A stretch of DNA of 61,649 bases, from NCBI GenBank assembly GCA_017521805.1, contig JAFXDK010000007.1, forward strand, positions 1 to 61,649. Direction: 5' to 3'. Shown here one piece after another: positions 1-9,694 of the stretch. Origin of the DNA: Ruminococcus sp. (GTDB lineage: Bacteria > Bacillota > Clostridia > Oscillospirales > Ruminococcaceae). The notes under the pieces were generated by a model. It searched no databases. It worked only from the letters and a program-made list of their open reading frames with translations, and was not told where the DNA came from. Position 1 is the first letter of the stretch. Each line of letters opens with the position of its first letter. The position numbers and the translations under genes are program-made.

Positions 1-86
1 CGCCGCTGACATTTTGGGCTTTGGAAAATGCACATTAGCACGATAATTTTTATTCTGATGAAAAATTTGTATAGAACAAATTGCCT

Positions 87-101
87 GCGGACGCTGTCCG
101 C
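87..101. repeat. GCT-loop hairpin module
   Basis: GCGGAC and GTCCGC form a perfect 6-bp stem around the loop GCT. The same loop with other stems recurs in the cassettes at 14.1, 17.3, 17.6 and 24.5 kb, so this looks like a solitary module of that family. Confidence 0.6.
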
Positions 102-256
102 CCGACTTTTGTACCAGTTTTGTTTTTCCCTCCCTTTTGCCACCGTAGGTTGTCCTCTCTGGTGATAAATTACCCTTTTGTATTTATTATAAATAGAAAA
201 AGTAAAGTTTAAGATGCTACAATGTACTACAAATTGGCTATTCTACATTATTCTGC

Positions 257-279
257 GTAGGGGCTGCCTTTGGCAGTCC
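257..279 (+). repeat. REP-like element with GTAG foot
   Basis: GTAG is followed by a small hairpin made from CTGCC, TTT and GGCAG. It shares the GTAG foot, but not the stem sequence, with the REP elements elsewhere in the window. Confidence 0.5.
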
Positions 280-319
280 ACAATTTCAGACCAAAATTCA
301 GATTTTTTCTATACGCCGA

Positions 320-349
320 AATATCAGGGGGCAACCCCTGATATTTTTG
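320..349 (+). terminator. Rho-independent terminator
   Basis: AATATCAGGGG pairs perfectly over 11 bp with CCCCTGATATT around a GCAA tetraloop and is followed by T residues. It probably ends a transcript that enters from the left of the window. Confidence 0.75.
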
Positions 350-430
350 TGCAAAACATCAATGAAATCGTATTTTTTTCAAATAGTGAGAATTTCTTTA
401 TAAAAATTTGCTGAAATGCTATTTCACCCC

Positions 431-459
431 TTGCATTTTTTTTCATTTTGTGGTATGAT
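431..459 (+). promoter_or_regulatory. carB promoter
   Basis: TTGCAT (431-436) and TATGAT (454-459) are separated by 17 bp. Transcription would start near 466, giving a leader of about 83 nt that includes a small CGTGCT/AGCACG hairpin (519-533) just before the ribosome binding site at 537-542. No pyrimidine attenuator with a T-run is visible. Confidence 0.65.
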
Positions 460-548
460 ATAGGGTAGAATATTAGGAGCTAATCAGCGTGAAAAACTGA
501 AACGCCCCTAAAATATAACGTGCTGCCAGCACGGGTCAGGAGAAAAAA

Positions 549-3500
549 ATGCCAAAGATTCAGGATATTAACAAAATCATGATTATCGGTTCAGGCCCAA
601 TCATTATCGGTCAGGCCTGTGAGTTCGACTATTCGGGAACTCAGGCTTGTAAGGCCCTCAAAAATCTGGGATACGAGATTGTTCTCGTAAACTCAAATCC
701 AGCAACAATTATGACAGACCCCGACGTTGCTGATACTACTTACATCGAGCCGCTCAACGTGGAAAGACTTACACAGATAATCGAAAAGGAACGCCCCGAC
801 GCTCTCCTCCCTAACCTTGGCGGTCAGTCCGGACTTAACCTCTGCTCAGAGCTGGATGAGGCAGGAGTTCTGGAAAAGTACGGCGTTCGTGTAATCGGTG
901 TTCAGGTTGACGCCATCGAAAGAGGCGAGGACCGTATCGAATTCAAGAATACCATGAATGCCCTCGGTATCGGCATGCCCAGAAGCGAGGTTGCCTATAC
1001 TGTTGATGAAGCTGTTAAAATCGCTGAAAATCTAAAATATCCCGTTGTTCTTCGTCCTGCATATACCATGGGCGGCGTAGGCGGCGGTATGGTATACAAT
1101 GTAGATGAGCTTAAAGTCGTTTGCGAAAGAGGCTTGCAGGCTTCTCTCGTTGGTCAGGTTCTCGTTGAGGAATGTATTTTCGGCTGGGAAGAACTCGAAC
1201 TTGAAGTTGTCCGTGATATCAACAACAACAAGATTACTGTATGCTTTATCGAAAATATCGACCCTGTCGGCGTTCATACAGGAGATTCCTTCTGCTCAGC
1301 ACCTATGCTTACAATTCCCGAGGATGTTCAGAAAGAACTCCAGGAAATGTCATACAAAATCATTGAGGCTATCGAGGTTATCGGCGGCTGTAACTGTCAG
1401 TTTGCCCGCGACCCCGAAACAGGACGTATTGCCGTTATCGAAATTAACCCCAGAACTTCACGTTCTTCCGCCCTTGCTTCCAAGGCAACAGGCTTCCCCA
1501 TTGCACTTGTTTCCGCAATGCTTGCCTGCGGTCTTACACTTGATGAAATCCCCTGCGGCAAATATGGCACACTTGATAAGTACGTTCCCGACGGCGATTA
1601 TATCGTAATCAAGTTTGCTCGCTGGGCATTTGAGAAATTCAAGGGCTCAGAGGATAAGCTCGGCACTCAGATGCGCGCTGTAGGCGAGGTTATGAGTATC
1701 GGCAAGACATACAAGGAAGCATTCCAGAAAGCAATCCGCAGCCTTGAAACAGGCAGATACGGCCTTGGATTCGCTAAAAACTTCAACAGCATGACAAAGG
1801 AAGAACTCCTTGACCTGCTGAAATATCCCACAAGCGAAAGACAGTTTATTATATACGAGGCACTCCGCAAGGGCGCTGAAATTGACGAAATCTTTGAGCT
1901 TACAAAAATCAAGAAGTACTTCTTAGAGCAGATGCTTGAACTTGTTGAGGAAGAAGAAATGCTCCTCACATTAAAGGGCGCTGTTCCCGAGGAGGACATT
2001 CTCAGACAGGCTAAACTTGACGGTTTCTCCGACCGTTACCTCAGCTCACTCCTTGAAGTTACAGAGGAAGAAGTAAGAAACGCACGTATCGGCTATGGTA
2101 TCTGCGAGGCATGGGAGGGAGTTCACGTAAGCTCCACAGAAAATGCTGCTTACTACTACTCAACATATCATCTTAAAGAAGATAAGAGCCCTGTAAGCAC
2201 AGAAAAGCCAAAGATTATGATTCTCGGCGGCGGACCTAACAGAATCGGTCAGGGTATCGAGTTCGACTATTGCTGTGTACACGCCGCACTTGCGCTGAAA
2301 AAACTTGGATTCGAGTCAATTATCGTAAACTGCAACCCTGAGACAGTATCAACAGACTATGACACTTCCGATAAGCTCTATTTCGAGCCTCTTACACTTG
2401 AAGATGTTCTTGCTATTCACGACAAGGAAAAGCCCGTAGGCGTTATTGCTCAGTTCGGCGGACAGACACCCCTTAACCTTGCTAACGACCTTAAAAAGTA
2501 CGGCGTAAACATCCTCGGTACAACTCCCGAGACTATTGACCTTGCAGAAGACAGAGACCACTTCCGCGCAATGATGGATAAGCTTGAAATCCCAATGCCT
2601 GAAGCTGGAATGGCTGTAAATGCAGACGAGGCAATTGAAATCGCAAACAGAATCGGCTATCCCGTAATGGTTCGTCCCTCTTACGTTCTCGGCGGACGCG
2701 GCATGGAAATCGTTCACGACGATGAAATGATGCGCGTATATATGAATGCAGCTGTAGGTGTAACTCCCGACAGACCTATCCTCATTGACCGTTTCCTCAA
2801 CCACGCAACAGAGTGCGAGGCTGACGCTATTTCCGACGGTACACATTGCTTTGTTCCCGCTGTTATGGAGCATATCGAGCTTGCAGGCGTACACTCAGGC
2901 GACTCTGCTTGCATTCTCCCCTCAAAGAATCTTTCACCTGAAATCGTTGAAACAATCAAGGATTACACAAGAAGAATTGCTGTAGAAATGAATGTACGCG
3001 GCCTTATGAATATGCAGTACGCTATCGAGGGCGATACAGTATATGTTCTTGAAGCAAACCCCAGAGCATCCAGAACAGTTCCCCTTGTTTCAAAGGTATG
3101 CAATATCAACATGGTAAAGATTGCAACAGAGATTATCACATCTTCTATCACAGGCAATCCCTCACCTGTTCCCGAGCTGAAAGACCGTCAGATTGACCAC
3201 TACGGCGTAAAGGAAGCTGTATTCCCATTCAATATGTTCCCCGAGGTTGACCCGGTTCTCGGACCTGAGATGCGTTCAACAGGTGAAGTTCTCGGTATCT
3301 CTGACAGTTTCGGAGAGGCTTACTACAAGGCTCAGGAGGCTACAAAGAACTATCTCCCCGAAAGCGGAACAGTTCTTCTCAGTATCTGTGACAGAGATAA
3401 GCCTGAGCTTATCGACATTGCAAAGGGCTTCCACGAGCTTGGCTTCAAGCTTCTTGCAACTCACAAATGCTACAAGCTTATTGTTGAGGCTGGAATTCCC

Positions 3501-3773
3501 TGCGAGAGAATCTTCAAGATTTATGAGGGCAGACGACCTAACATTGCAGATGAAATTGCAAACGGAGAGATTCAGCTTATTATCAATACTCCCGCAGGCA
3601 AGACAAGTATTCATGATGACAGCTATATCCGTAAGTCTGCTATCAAGCACCGCATAACATATATCACAACTATGGCAGCAGCCAAGGCAAGTCTTGAGGG
3701 TATCAAGTATATGAAATCCAACAAGGAAATCAGCGTGAAGTCCTTACAGGCACATCACGAAGATATCAAGTAA
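549..3773 (+). CDS. carB: Carbamoyl-phosphate synthase large subunit
   Basis: This is the synthetase subunit that makes carbamoyl phosphate from bicarbonate, ATP and glutamine-derived ammonia for pyrimidine and arginine synthesis. At 1074 residues it has the full family length. The two homologous halves are visible as repeated segments (SGPIIIGQACEFDYSG near residue 14 and GGGPNRIGQGIEFDYCC near residue 560), each with an ATP-grasp fold, followed by a C-terminal allosteric MGS-like domain. The start has a good AGGAG site 7 bp upstream. The small subunit carA is not adjacent, so the enzyme must pair with a subunit encoded elsewhere. A terminator follows directly, so the gene appears to be transcribed alone. 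Confidence 0.97.
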   Translation: MPKIQDINKIMIIGSGPIIIGQACEFDYSGTQACKALKNLGYEIVLVNSNPATIMTDPDVADTTYIEPLNVERLTQIIEKERPDALLPNLGGQSGLNLCSELDEAGVLEKYGVRVIGVQVDAIERGEDRIEFKNTMNALGIGMPRSEVAYTVDEAVKIAENLKYPVVLRPAYTMGGVGGGMVYNVDELKVVCERGLQASLVGQVLVEECIFGWEELELEVVRDINNNKITVCFIENIDPVGVHTGDSFCSAPMLTIPEDVQKELQEMSYKIIEAIEVIGGCNCQFARDPETGRIAVIEINPRTSRSSALASKATGFPIALVSAMLACGLTLDEIPCGKYGTLDKYVPDGDYIVIKFARWAFEKFKGSEDKLGTQMRAVGEVMSIGKTYKEAFQKAIRSLETGRYGLGFAKNFNSMTKEELLDLLKYPTSERQFIIYEALRKGAEIDEIFELTKIKKYFLEQMLELVEEEEMLLTLKGAVPEEDILRQAKLDGFSDRYLSSLLEVTEEEVRNARIGYGICEAWEGVHVSSTENAAYYYSTYHLKEDKSPVSTEKPKIMILGGGPNRIGQGIEFDYCCVHAALALKKLGFESIIVNCNPETVSTDYDTSDKLYFEPLTLEDVLAIHDKEKPVGVIAQFGGQTPLNLANDLKKYGVNILGTTPETIDLAEDRDHFRAMMDKLEIPMPEAGMAVNADEAIEIANRIGYPVMVRPSYVLGGRGMEIVHDDEMMRVYMNAAVGVTPDRPILIDRFLNHATECEADAISDGTHCFVPAVMEHIELAGVHSGDSACILPSKNLSPEIVETIKDYTRRIAVEMNVRGLMNMQYAIEGDTVYVLEANPRASRTVPLVSKVCNINMVKIATEIITSSITGNPSPVPELKDRQIDHYGVKEAVFPFNMFPEVDPVLGPEMRSTGEVLGISDSFGEAYYKAQEATKNYLPESGTVLLSICDRDKPELIDIAKGFHELGFKLLATHKCYKLIVEAGIPCERIFKIYEGRRPNIADEIANGEIQLIINTPAGKTSIHDDSYIRKSAIKHRITYITTMAAAKASLEGIKYMKSNKEISVKSLQAHHEDIK

Positions 3774-3782
3774 TATTTCAAG

Positions 3783-3807
3783 GGACGCTTTTCGGAGCGT
3801 CCTTTTT
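3783..3807 (+). terminator. Terminator of carB
   Basis: GGACGCT and AGCGTCC form a 7-bp stem with a TTTCGG loop, followed by five T residues 10 bp after the carB stop codon. Confidence 0.85.
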
Positions 3808-3822
3808 GTTTGTCAAAAAAAC

Positions 3823-3916
3823 TGAATTTCGTTCCGAAATTGCGGGCGGATAATATCCGCCCCTACACGAAATGACGTAAAATAGCCGTTTTGTAGGGAC
3901 AGGTTGTGCCGTGTCC
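3823..3916. repeat. Composite REP cluster
   Basis: Three palindromic modules sit together. The first is AATTTCG/CGAAATT at 3823-3839. The second is the 19-nt palindrome GGGCGGATAATATCCGCCC with its GTAG foot on the minus strand (3844-3866). The third is a degraded plus-strand GTAG copy with stems GGACA and TGTCC (3893-3916). The first module recurs beside the REP pair at 23.1 kb. The rest of the carB-GH95 gap, up to the promoter at 4168, holds nothing else I recognise. Confidence 0.8.
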
Positions 3917-4167
3917 GATATTTTTAAAAAATTCAGATAAAACAACAAATTTCACGACTTCATTTTAATAATATATAACTATTTATTGCAAAAGATATAA
4001 CTGTAAATTCTGTTGCTAATACACAAATTTGCCTGTTGATAATTAGTGAAAAAGCAGAAAATAAAAATTATTTTTCATTTTGCAACGTTTTTCCGTTGCA
4101 AAAAGGCTCATTTCAGCCCATTAGTGAGAGGGGTTGTTTCAAATTAAGATTCGATTTTCTGTGACAG

Positions 4168-4196
4168 TTGCATTTTATTCGAATCTGTGTTATAAT
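4168..4196 (+). promoter_or_regulatory. Promoter of the GH95-GH26 operon
   Basis: TTGCAT (4168-4173) and TATAAT (4191-4196) are 17 bp apart, about 50 bp before the GH95 start codon. No clear operator or cre site is visible. Confidence 0.7.
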
Positions 4197-4246
4197 TATG
4201 GTGTATATCTGTATCCACCCGATGAACTACGGTTCAGGAGAAATTT

Positions 4247-6562
4247 ATGTCAGAAACTTTAATCAAATACAAATCACCTGCTTCGGATTTCGGCGAGGCA
4301 CTTCCCGTAGGAAACGGCAGAATCGGCGGTATGGTCTACGGCAGGGCGGCTGATGAGCTTATCCGCATCAACGAGGATTCCGTCTGGTCAGGCGGTCTGC
4401 GCCACCGTATCAATCCCAATGCAAAAGAGGGATTGGCAGAAGTCCGTGAGCTTCTGCGGCAAGGAGATATTCCCGCCGCTGAAAAGAAAGCTTTTGAAAA
4501 GCTGCAGGGAGTTCCCGAGAATATGCGCAGGTATATGCCCCTCTGCGACCTGACTATATCCATGGATATCGGAGGCAAGGCAAGGGATTATTCCCGTATT
4601 CTTGATATCTCCACCGCTGTAACAGGTGTAAGCTTTACCGCTAATGGCGTGATGTATACCCGAAATGTTTTCTGCTCTGCGCCCGATCAGGTTATGGTAA
4701 TTGATATCCACAGCGATACCCTCAACAGCATTAATCTGACCTGCGGTCTCGGCGGACGTGACGACTACTACGACGAAAACCGCCCATGCGCTGATAATAT
4801 GCTGATTTTCACGGGAGGAACAGGCAGCTCTGACGGAATATTCTTTGCGGCTTGTCTCGGTGCAAAGGCTGAGGGCGGAGAAGTGCGCACTATCGGCAAT
4901 AAAATTTCAATTAAAAACGCAAATTCAGTTATGCTTGTACTCTCTGCGAGAACAAGTTTTTATACTGATAATTATGTGGAATCCGCAGAAGTTGATGCAG
5001 AAATGGCTCTTGACTGCTCCTATGATGAGCTTTACTACCGCCATGTTTCCGATTATAAAGAGCTTTTCGACCGTGTAGAGCTTACACTCAACGACAACAG
5101 CGGCGAAAATCTCAGCGGATTTTCCACAGACCGCCGTCTTAACCGCCTTAAAGGCGATATCATGGACAGCACCGATTGTGAGCGTCTTATCCACGATAAC
5201 AAGCTGATTGAGCTGTATTTCAACTACGGCAGATATCTCATGATATCCGCAAGCCGTGCAGGTACACAGCCTGCCAATATGCAGGGTATCTGGAATGAGG
5301 ATATGCAGGCATTTCTGGGAAGCCGCTATGCACTTAATATCGACACGGAAATGAATTACTGGTGCGCTGAAAGCTGTAATCTCTCCGAATGTCACCTCCC
5401 TTTGTTCGATTTGCTTGAGCGCGTCTGCGAAAACGGACGTATCACCGCAAGAGAAATGTACGGCATTGAAAAGGGCTTTGTATGTCATCACAACACTGAT
5501 ATATGGGGCGATACAGCGCCGCAGGATATGTGGATTCCCTCAACTATATGGGTAACGGGAGGCGCATGGCTTGCACTCCATATCTTCGAGCATTACGAGT
5601 ACACCCTTGACCGTGAATTCCTCGAAGAAAAGTACCACATCATGAAAGAAGCAGCAGAATTCTTCACGGAATTTCTCATTGAGGACAGCGAGGGCAGACT
5701 GGTAACATCACCCTCAGTTTCCCCCGAAAATACGTACCGCACCGACAAGGGCGTTATGGGCTCTCTTTGCATGGGACCCTCTATGGATTCCCAGATAATC
5801 ACCGTGCTTTTCAGCAATGTTATAAAAGCGGCTGAAATTCTCGGCAGAGACAGCGCATTTTCAGATAAGCTGAAAGCTCTCCTTGAACGTCTGCCGAAGC
5901 CTGAAACCGGAAGATACGGACAGATTAAGGAATGGGCAGTTGACTACGACGAGGTTGAGGCAGGTCATCGCCATGTATCTCAGCTTTTCGCCCTGCATCC
6001 TGCTGACCTTATAACTCCCTCAAAAACTCCTAAGCTCGCCGATGCCGCAAGAGCAACTCTCGTCCGCCGACTTGTACACGGCGGCGGTCATACAGGCTGG
6101 AGCTGTGCATGGATAACGAATATGTGGGCGCGTCTTTACGACGGAAATATGGTATACGAAAATATCAAAAAGCTTATTACACATTCAACATATCCCAACC
6201 TGCTCAACAAGCAGCCACATTTCCGCATTGACGGAAACTTAGGCGGTACTGCCGCAATTACCGAGGCTTTGCTCCAGTGCACAGACGGAGTTATCACACT
6301 TCTTCCTGCTCTCCCTGACGAATGGAGCGAGGGCAGTATACGGGGAATCAAGGCAAAGGGCGGATTTGAAATCAGCATATTCTGGGAGAAAAACAAGCTG
6401 AAAACTGCTGAAATTATGTCCCTCAACGGCTCTGAATGCCGTATCAGAACAAACTGCACCGCCAGCGTTGTATGCGGCGAAAATACCGTAAATTCGCGCA
6501 TTGAGGACGGCATTATCGTATTTGATACGACAGAGGGCGAAAAATACACAATCATAACCTGA
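4247..6562 (+). CDS. GH95 family glycosidase (alpha-L-fucosidase or alpha-L-galactosidase)
   Basis: The protein (771 residues) opens with the GH95 N-terminal signature ALPVGNGRIGGMVYG and LIRINEDSVWSGG. It continues with the (alpha/alpha)6 barrel motifs NIDTEMNYW (364-372) and the EW-D-E-GHRHVS segment near residue 565. The family removes alpha-1,2-linked L-fucose or L-galactose from xyloglucan, pectin or host glycans. No signal peptide is present, so it probably works in the cytoplasm on imported oligosaccharides. Only 20 bp separate it from the downstream GH26 gene, which implies co-transcription. The second position of the usual NIN motif, as I recall it, is Asp366 here. The exact sugar preference cannot be told from sequence. 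Confidence 0.9.
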   Translation: MSETLIKYKSPASDFGEALPVGNGRIGGMVYGRAADELIRINEDSVWSGGLRHRINPNAKEGLAEVRELLRQGDIPAAEKKAFEKLQGVPENMRRYMPLCDLTISMDIGGKARDYSRILDISTAVTGVSFTANGVMYTRNVFCSAPDQVMVIDIHSDTLNSINLTCGLGGRDDYYDENRPCADNMLIFTGGTGSSDGIFFAACLGAKAEGGEVRTIGNKISIKNANSVMLVLSARTSFYTDNYVESAEVDAEMALDCSYDELYYRHVSDYKELFDRVELTLNDNSGENLSGFSTDRRLNRLKGDIMDSTDCERLIHDNKLIELYFNYGRYLMISASRAGTQPANMQGIWNEDMQAFLGSRYALNIDTEMNYWCAESCNLSECHLPLFDLLERVCENGRITAREMYGIEKGFVCHHNTDIWGDTAPQDMWIPSTIWVTGGAWLALHIFEHYEYTLDREFLEEKYHIMKEAAEFFTEFLIEDSEGRLVTSPSVSPENTYRTDKGVMGSLCMGPSMDSQIITVLFSNVIKAAEILGRDSAFSDKLKALLERLPKPETGRYGQIKEWAVDYDEVEAGHRHVSQLFALHPADLITPSKTPKLADAARATLVRRLVHGGGHTGWSCAWITNMWARLYDGNMVYENIKKLITHSTYPNLLNKQPHFRIDGNLGGTAAITEALLQCTDGVITLLPALPDEWSEGSIRGIKAKGGFEISIFWEKNKLKTAEIMSLNGSECRIRTNCTASVVCGENTVNSRIEDGIIVFDTTEGEKYTIIT

Positions 6563-6582
6563 ACAGCGGAGGATAAACTGAC

Positions 6583-8373
6583 ATGATAATAAAAAAAGCA
6601 CTGTCATTCTGCATGGCGGCGGCTGTTGCGACGGCTGCTCTTGCCGCCTGCGACAGCAAGAATAAAAAAGTTCCCGGCGGAGAAATATCCGTAGTTGATG
6701 CCGAAACTACTGCTGAGGCAACTGAAACAGCTCTTACTACCGTGCCTGTTGAGACTTATCCCGACTATCCCGTTACATATCCCGTAATCGAGAAAAAAAG
6801 AATGGGAAATGTCTACGAGGCAGAGGACGCTCTCATGACAGAGGGACTTGTATTCGATGATACTATTCCCGAGAAAAAACAGGATACAACAGAGGAAAGC
6901 GACGATATCGCCATAAGCGGCAAGCACTACAGCGGCGACGGCTATGTCAGAGGCTTTAAAAAAGACGGAAGTTCGTACGTTATCTTTGAAGTTGACGCGC
7001 CAAGCAATCAGCACTACGACATCTCGTTCAGTATTGCTTCGGATAAGGCGGTAAACTGCCGCGTATCTGTAAACGACAAGGAAACGGCTACATTCAAGAC
7101 CGTCAAGGACAGCGAATTCACTCTCATTACCCTTTACGGCGTATTTCTCACAAAGGGTAAAACTTCCATTGAGCTTCGTTCACTTGACGGCGATATGAAG
7201 CTTGACTACCTTAAATTGTCCAATAACACCTCCCTCAGCGCAATAAAATACGACGCTGACAGCAATCTCTCCAACAAAGAGGCTGAAGAATCGGCAAAGG
7301 AGCTTATGGGCTTTCTCACCGAAAACTACGGAAAATACACCATTACGGGACAGTATGCCTCAGATGAGACAAACAAGGAGCTTGACCTGATTTATCAGAC
7401 TACAGGAAAATATCCTGTTATACGCTTTTCCGCTATGCATAACTCAGGCAGCAGCTTCGACAGCACATTCAAGGATATCGACGCTTGTGCAGACTGGTAT
7501 TTCCGCGGCGGTATAGTCGGTCTTATGTGGTACTGGGAAGCTCCCTCCAAAAAGCCCTCGGTATACGCAAAGGAAACGGATTTCAAGCTCTCCGAGGCTG
7601 TTACGGATATTGACATTGCAAAGCTTTCTCAGGAGGAAATACGCGGACTTTACGGCGAGGGTAAAATTTCCGAGCAGTGTTACGGCATAATCCTTGACCT
7701 CGACAATATGGCAGGTCAGCTTATGTCCCTTAAAAATAAAGGTGTGCCTGTTCTCTGGAGACCTCTCCACGAGGCTTCGGGAGACTGGTTCTGGTGGGGT
7801 GCAGGCTCCGTCAGGGATTACAAATGGCTTTGGAATCTGATGTATACCCGTTATACCGAATATTTCCAGCTGGATAATCTCATCTGGGTATGGAACGGTC
7901 AGAGCGAAAAAACTCTTGTGGATAAGGATACTTTCGATATTGCTTCCCTTGATATTTACCTTTCACCAGAAAAGGAGTTCGGCAGCCGATACGAACAGTT
8001 CCTTGCACTGCAGAATATAGTAGGAAAAGAAAAGCTGATTGCTCTCAGCGAATGCAGTACCCTCCCCGATACTGATATGTCATTCCGCGACAATTCCGTG
8101 TGGTCATTCTTCGGCTTGTGGTATGGCAAGTATCTCCACGATGAAACAGGAGCTTTCTCTGAAACTTACACATCAAAGGATTCCTTTATCAAGAATTACA
8201 ATTCCGACGGAGTGCTTACCCTTGACGAGTATACTATACTCCGCGGCGGCGAAAAGCTTGTACCGCAATATGATGAAAGTGTAACTACAGCGGCGACTAC
8301 TGAGATTTCAACAGATTCCACAAATACATCTGATACTACAGCTTATACCGAAACTACTGCTGCTGTATGGTAA
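6583..8373 (+). CDS. GH26 beta-mannanase lipoprotein with CBM35
   Basis: A lipoprotein signal peptide ends in the lipobox LAAC at Cys23, followed by a Thr- and Pro-rich linker. A CBM35-like beta-sandwich begins near YEAEDA (about residues 77-214), and a GH26 (beta/alpha)8 domain follows. The acid/base Glu397 lies in WRPLHEASGDWFWWG, and the nucleophile is probably Glu490 in ALSECST. The enzyme should cut beta-1,4-mannan or glucomannan at the cell surface. A Thr/Ser-rich tail follows the catalytic domain, and there is no dockerin, so it appears membrane-anchored rather than cellulosomal. It lies in one operon with the GH95 gene and the HAD-like gene. Confidence 0.9.
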   Translation: MIIKKALSFCMAAAVATAALAACDSKNKKVPGGEISVVDAETTAEATETALTTVPVETYPDYPVTYPVIEKKRMGNVYEAEDALMTEGLVFDDTIPEKKQDTTEESDDIAISGKHYSGDGYVRGFKKDGSSYVIFEVDAPSNQHYDISFSIASDKAVNCRVSVNDKETATFKTVKDSEFTLITLYGVFLTKGKTSIELRSLDGDMKLDYLKLSNNTSLSAIKYDADSNLSNKEAEESAKELMGFLTENYGKYTITGQYASDETNKELDLIYQTTGKYPVIRFSAMHNSGSSFDSTFKDIDACADWYFRGGIVGLMWYWEAPSKKPSVYAKETDFKLSEAVTDIDIAKLSQEEIRGLYGEGKISEQCYGIILDLDNMAGQLMSLKNKGVPVLWRPLHEASGDWFWWGAGSVRDYKWLWNLMYTRYTEYFQLDNLIWVWNGQSEKTLVDKDTFDIASLDIYLSPEKEFGSRYEQFLALQNIVGKEKLIALSECSTLPDTDMSFRDNSVWSFFGLWYGKYLHDETGAFSETYTSKDSFIKNYNSDGVLTLDEYTILRGGEKLVPQYDESVTTAATTEISTDSTNTSDTTAYTETTAAVW

Positions 8374-8386
8374 AGGAGATGATATA

Positions 8387-9694
8387 TTGAACAACGATTT
8401 CAAAATAAATATCCCTATGTCGAGGGAACAGCGTGAGATTTTCGACAAAATGACCTCTGCTGTAAGCGATTCCGCCATTAAAACTGTAAGCTTCAAACTG
8501 TTTGATACTCTTGTTCTTCTCCCCTTTTCAGAAAATAGCGATATAATTTATACAATTTCGTCGGATTTTAATAATATAAGCACCCCGAAACACAGCTTTT
8601 CAGACCTGAGAATTGAGGCTGAGGCAGAGGCGAAACGACGTAATACAGGCAAATGCTCCGTTACAATAAGCGAAATATATACCATTCTGGCGAAAAAAGC
8701 TAAAATCTCCGACGATGTTCGGGATTCCCTTATAAAACGCGAATGTGAGCTTGTGGAAAGTCTTGCATTTCCGAGGGCTTTCGGCAAAAAGCTCCTTGAT
8801 ACAGCTGCTGAAAAGGGTAAGAATATCGTCATTATCGCCGATACCATATATCCCCGTGAAACTGTTCTTGCTGTTATGGAAAAGTGCGGAATCAGCGGAA
8901 AATTGCTGATTTCCAATGAAATCGACAGCAGCGAAAACAGAAATGATTCGATTTTCAGCACAATTCTGAAAAAAGGCAAGGCTTCCCCCTCTGCGCATAT
9001 TCATATCGGCGGTGATATTGCCGCAGATGTGGAAATTCCTATTATGAAAGGCGTAAAAGCTCTGCTTCTTGCAGATATCAGAGCAAATATGATAAAATCG
9101 GGCAGAATCCGCGGTTTTGTTCAGTCGGAACGTATTTTTGACTACGATTCGGCAGATTATCTGGGACTTCATATGGCGCTTGGTATTTATTCAGCCTATA
9201 TTTTTGATATTCCCCGAAATAAAGCAGTACAGAGCGATTTCTGCGGAAATGCCTATATACTGGGATTTATCGTGTACGGCTGCTGCAAAATAGCTGATAT
9301 TTCGCTATTGTCCGACAGGGAAAGAGACGTTTTAAATGCCATTGCCGAAAATGACGAAATGCGTCGGGGCGGAGAGGATTTCCTTGAACTATATCGCCGT
9401 CATTCCGCGGATATTGCAGGGAAACTCAACAACAAGGGCTTTGAATTGCCGCTGAAAATGCTCACGGCTCACGGCGGTGCAATGGATGTGGGACTGCTGA
9501 AAGGCAATATGGAAAAAAATGCCCATAATGCGTGGAAAGAATCCATTACCGACGCTCCTGCCGCACCTAAATTTGACCGTCCTACAGAACAGAACAGCCT
9601 TGAAAAGCTTGCGGATAAAATGTTCCCTCCGGGTACAAGAGTACGTAATATAGCTGACGGTATGCTGTTTAAAATGAAACGGAAAAAGAAATAG
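8387..9694 (+). CDS. HAD-superfamily-like protein without the catalytic nucleophile
   Basis: The start is TTG with GGAGATG upstream, 13 bp after the GH26 gene. Near residue 33 the segment TVSFKLFDTL aligns with HAD motif I (SFDxFDTL) of the COG5610-type proteins, but the nucleophilic Asp is Lys37. Weaker copies of later motifs follow: IADTIYPRE in place of SDMYLP, and HIGGDIAADVE in place of HIGDNxxSDV. The C-terminal 200 residues match nothing I know and end in a basic tail. There is no signal peptide or membrane segment. A non-catalytic or repurposed HAD scaffold linked to the glycan operon is the most I can infer. Confidence 0.6.
   Translation: MNNDFKINIPMSREQREIFDKMTSAVSDSAIKTVSFKLFDTLVLLPFSENSDIIYTISSDFNNISTPKHSFSDLRIEAEAEAKRRNTGKCSVTISEIYTILAKKAKISDDVRDSLIKRECELVESLAFPRAFGKKLLDTAAEKGKNIVIIADTIYPRETVLAVMEKCGISGKLLISNEIDSSENRNDSIFSTILKKGKASPSAHIHIGGDIAADVEIPIMKGVKALLLADIRANMIKSGRIRGFVQSERIFDYDSADYLGLHMALGIYSAYIFDIPRNKAVQSDFCGNAYILGFIVYGCCKIADISLLSDRERDVLNAIAENDEMRRGGEDFLELYRRHSADIAGKLNNKGFELPLKMLTAHGGAMDVGLLKGNMEKNAHNAWKESITDAPAAPKFDRPTEQNSLEKLADKMFPPGTRVRNIADGMLFKMKRKKK

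Larger units (their letters stand above)
1..548. other. Intergenic stretch upstream of carB
   Basis: No convincing gene is seen here. The stretch holds a GCT-loop hairpin at 87-101, a REP-like GTAG hairpin at 257-279, a terminator at 320-349 and the carB promoter and leader from 431 onward. A 66-codon open frame at 214-414 runs through the REP and the terminator and is treated as chance. Confidence 0.7.

Noticed and set aside
214-414. Open frame of 66 codons upstream of carB
   Set aside because: It has no ribosome site and runs through a REP-like hairpin and a perfect terminator.
466-548. Pyrimidine riboswitch or PyrR attenuator in the carB leader
   Set aside because: The leader is short, with one small hairpin and no T-run or antiterminator partner.
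1105-1608. Long open frame inside carB in another frame
   Set aside because: It is a shadow of carB with Ser/Leu-rich composition and no start signals; similar shadows occur in gyrA, yidC and others.
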